From Mycobacterium sp. ITM-2016-00317 (GTDB lineage Bacteria > Actinomycetota > Actinomycetes > Mycobacteriales > Mycobacteriaceae), in assembly GCF_002968295.1 (NCBI RefSeq), contig NZ_CP134399.1, positions 372,001 to 436,000 of the forward strand: 64,000 nt of DNA, written 5' to 3'. Made by a program: the position numbers and the translations under genes. This document shows positions 60,824-64,000 of the stretch, piece by piece. Position 1 is the first letter of the stretch, and each line of letters begins with the position of its first letter. The notes below the pieces were generated by a model that saw only the letters and a program-made list of their open reading frames with translations, had not been told where the DNA came from and did not search any database.

Positions 60824-62593
60824 GTGAACGTCCGGACACAGTTGTCGCAGTTGGACCCCAAAGCCCGGGAGGCTCTTGCCCGACGGATCCGAAGCCGGCT
60901 CGGCAACGACGATGCGCCGGTCGCGGATCACGACGTCGTCATCATCGGCGGCGGCGCGGCGGCGCTGACCCTCGCGCTGGAGGTGCGCACCGCCCGCCCC
61001 GCAGCACGAATCCTGATCGTCGAACCGAACGCCCACCCGGTGCCCGAAGTCACCCACACGGTCGGTGAGTCGACCGTCGAGGTCTCCGCGCACTACCTGC
61101 GCGAGCGGCTCGGCCTGGGCGACCACCTCAGCAGCGCCCAGATCCGCAAGATGGGCCTGCGGATGTTCTTCACGAACCACGGGAACACCGATATCGCCCG
61201 GCGGATGGAGCTGGGGAGTTCCCGCTTCGTCCCGCAGGTGACCTACCAGATCGATCGGGGCAGGCTGGAGAACGAACTGCACCTGCGCTGCCTGTCCGCA
61301 GGCGTCGACATCGCGTGTGGCCGCGTCCGATCCGTCGAATTCGGCGCAGACCGTCAAGCGCACACGGTAACCGTGCAGAGCGATGACGCGACCACGCGGA
61401 CCACCACGCGCTGGGTCGTCGACGCCTCGGGCCGCAACCGCGTGCTACCCCGGCAGCTGAATCTGCGGCGGGCCACCGAGCATCACTGCAACGCCGCCTG
61501 GCTGCGGGTGGCGACCGAACTCGACGTCGGCCAGTGGAGCGACGACGCGGGTTGGCGGACCCGCCTGGTCGAGGGCGATCGCGCGTTGTCGACGAACCAC
61601 CTGATGGGCGAGGGCTACTGGGTGTGGCTGATCCGGCTCGCGTCGGGGGCGACCAGCGTCGGCATCGTCGCCGACCCCGCCAGCCATGCGTTCGACGACT
61701 ACAACACGTTGGACAAGGCGAAAGCGTGGCTACGCGAGCACGAGCCGCAGTGTGCCGAGGAATTGGCCAAGCACGACGACCTGATCAGAGACTTCCGGGT
61801 CATGAAGCACTACAGCCATGCCGCGACGAAGGTGTTCGACGGTCGGGCGCGCTGGTGCCTCACCGGTGACGCGGGGGTGTTCCTGGACCCGCTGTATTCG
61901 TCGGGTCTGGACCTGGTCGCGATCGGCAACGGACTCATCACCGACATGGTGGTCCGCGACCTCGACGGTGAAGACGTCGTCGCGAGGGGCGCGATCAGCG
62001 ACTCCCTCTTCCGCTCGCTGGCCGAGATGTGGCTGGCGGTGTATCAGGACCAGTACACCCTGATGGGCACGCCGAAGGTCATGGCGGCCAAGATCATCTG
62101 GGACGTCGCCTTCTATTGGGGCTTTATCGGCCTGTTGTATCGCAACGGCCGGTTCGTCAGCGTCGCCGACGATCCCGCGGTGGTGCCCCACCTCGACGGC
62201 CTCATCGAACTCAGCAATCGCATTCAGCGGTTCCTGCGGGAGTGGGCGGCGGTGGAGGACGCCGATTCGCCCGTGCCGTTCGTCGATCTGTACTCGCCGT
62301 TGAACTTCATGGTGGCCCTGCACACGGCCATGATGGGCACCGCCCCCGACTTCGCCCAGCAGTTCGACGCCAACGCTCTGTTGCTTCGTCAGGTCGCCGG
62401 TCAGCTGGTCGAGACCGTCGTCGCGGACAAGTCCGCGATGTTCGACGACGACGACGTCGTCGCGCAGGTGCAGGCGTGGCAGCGGGACCCGCTGCTGCGG
62501 GACCTACGGGCCGTGTACCGCCGCGAGCAGGCGGTCAACCCGATCAGCCGGGACTGGATCCTGACCGCCGTTCCTGAGCTCCGGCTGGGCTGA
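60824..62593 (+). CDS. FAD-dependent oxidoreductase, flavin-halogenase-like
   Basis: 589 residues from GTG 60824, preceded by AGGGAGGG. The FAD loop VVIIGGGAAALTLALEV is near residue 38. VTHTVGESTVEVS corresponds to the GEST motif, and YWVWLIRL resembles the WxWxIP halogenase motif with Pro replaced by Arg. TGDAGVFLDPLYSSGLDLVAIGNG is typical of tryptophan/phenol halogenases. It directly precedes a type I PKS, so tailoring of a polyketide is likely. Without the intact WxWxIP it may hydroxylate or dehydrogenate and not halogenate. Confidence 0.83.
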   Translation: MNVRTQLSQLDPKAREALARRIRSRLGNDDAPVADHDVVIIGGGAAALTLALEVRTARPAARILIVEPNAHPVPEVTHTVGESTVEVSAHYLRERLGLGDHLSSAQIRKMGLRMFFTNHGNTDIARRMELGSSRFVPQVTYQIDRGRLENELHLRCLSAGVDIACGRVRSVEFGADRQAHTVTVQSDDATTRTTTRWVVDASGRNRVLPRQLNLRRATEHHCNAAWLRVATELDVGQWSDDAGWRTRLVEGDRALSTNHLMGEGYWVWLIRLASGATSVGIVADPASHAFDDYNTLDKAKAWLREHEPQCAEELAKHDDLIRDFRVMKHYSHAATKVFDGRARWCLTGDAGVFLDPLYSSGLDLVAIGNGLITDMVVRDLDGEDVVARGAISDSLFRSLAEMWLAVYQDQYTLMGTPKVMAAKIIWDVAFYWGFIGLLYRNGRFVSVADDPAVVPHLDGLIELSNRIQRFLREWAAVEDADSPVPFVDLYSPLNFMVALHTAMMGTAPDFAQQFDANALLLRQVAGQLVETVVADKSAMFDDDDVVAQVQAWQRDPLLRDLRAVYRREQAVNPISRDWILTAVPELRLG

Positions 62594-62706
62594 ACAGCCC
62601 GGCACCCATCCTTGGCCGTCGCCGCTACGAAGTAACAGTGGCCGCGCAACGCCGACGAAGGGATCGCGATGACCGCGTGTTTCACGACAGACGGCGACGG
62701 GCAAGC

Positions 62707-64000
<1,294 letters not shown>

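Noticed and set aside
59795..61363. Minus-strand open frame opposite the antiporter and flavoprotein
   Set aside because: Composition-driven antisense frame rich in Arg, Gln and His with no recognisable fold.
62620..62700. Possible fourth copy of the dispersed repeat upstream of the PKS
   Set aside because: Only a ~17-base stretch around GGGATCGCGATGACCGC resembles copy C, the order of motifs differs and the conserved ends are missing.

Overview
The window is high-GC actinobacterial DNA, most likely from a fast-growing mycobacterium (Mycolicibacterium-like). Supporting signs are mycobacterial-type FolD and PdxS sequences, several GAF-ANTAR regulators, a VirS-type AraC regulator, Baeyer-Villiger monooxygenases next to SDR and hydrolase genes, a DUF2254 protein, and a large type I polyketide synthase. 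No rRNA, tRNA, CRISPR array, intact insertion sequence or integrase was recognised.

Layout. 1-3.0 kb is decayed: an HTH-protein tail, a multiply frameshifted folD, a 111-bp repeat (copy A) and a frameshifted class C beta-lactamase. 3.1-11.2 kb holds an AraC-controlled minus-strand operon (alpha/beta hydrolase with an aspartate nucleophile elbow, PF10118 protein with a full di-iron signature, iron-sulfur flavin reductase, zinc-type dehydrogenase) and a plus-strand MFS-cupin pair. 11.4-13.5 kb is acetyl-CoA synthetase. 13.5-28.9 kb is an amine/amide catabolic block: a trimethylamine-dehydrogenase-family enzyme, BVMO, class III aminotransferase, two aldehyde dehydrogenases, a dimethylformamidase-like amidohydrolase, a PucR regulator, a wrecked Rieske oxygenase and an SDR. 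28.5-35.4 kb is a compact operon (ornithine-cyclodeaminase-like, glycerate-2-kinase-like, catalytically altered enolase-like, FMN split-barrel) with a divergent LysR gene and a second MFS transporter. 35.5-40.1 kb has a second PucR/CdaR regulator, a DadA-like oxidase, RidA and pdxS. 40.2-43.5 kb is a TetR/hydrolase/BVMO cluster that ends in an SDR fragment cut off at repeat copy B. 43.6-59 kb looks more like ordinary genome: cydAB, a polyol operon, a UbiA-like/inositol-phosphatase fusion, a PLP decarboxylase, an SDR, an esterase, a DUF2254 protein and GAF-ANTAR proteins, followed by repeat copy C. 59.4-64 kb is an antiporter, a flavin-halogenase-like protein and the start of a type I PKS that runs off the window.

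How the parts may work together (inference). The 13.5-40 kb block has the parts to take apart an N-alkylated amine or amide: amide hydrolysis (DMFase-like), oxidative N-dealkylation (TMADH-like), transamination, two aldehyde dehydrogenases, imine clean-up (RidA) and cofactor supply (PdxS for PLP). The glycerate-kinase-like and enolase-like genes would be expected to pass a C3 acid towards PEP, but the enolase-like protein lacks key catalytic residues, so it probably acts on something else. A bipartite 47-bp DNA element with identical internal spacing lies upstream of both the amine dehydrogenase and the second MFS gene, which suggests one shared regulator. The block sits between two direct copies of a structured repeat (1375-1485 and 43430-43540) with broken genes near both, so it may be an acquired or rearranged segment. 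No recombinase is present to prove this.
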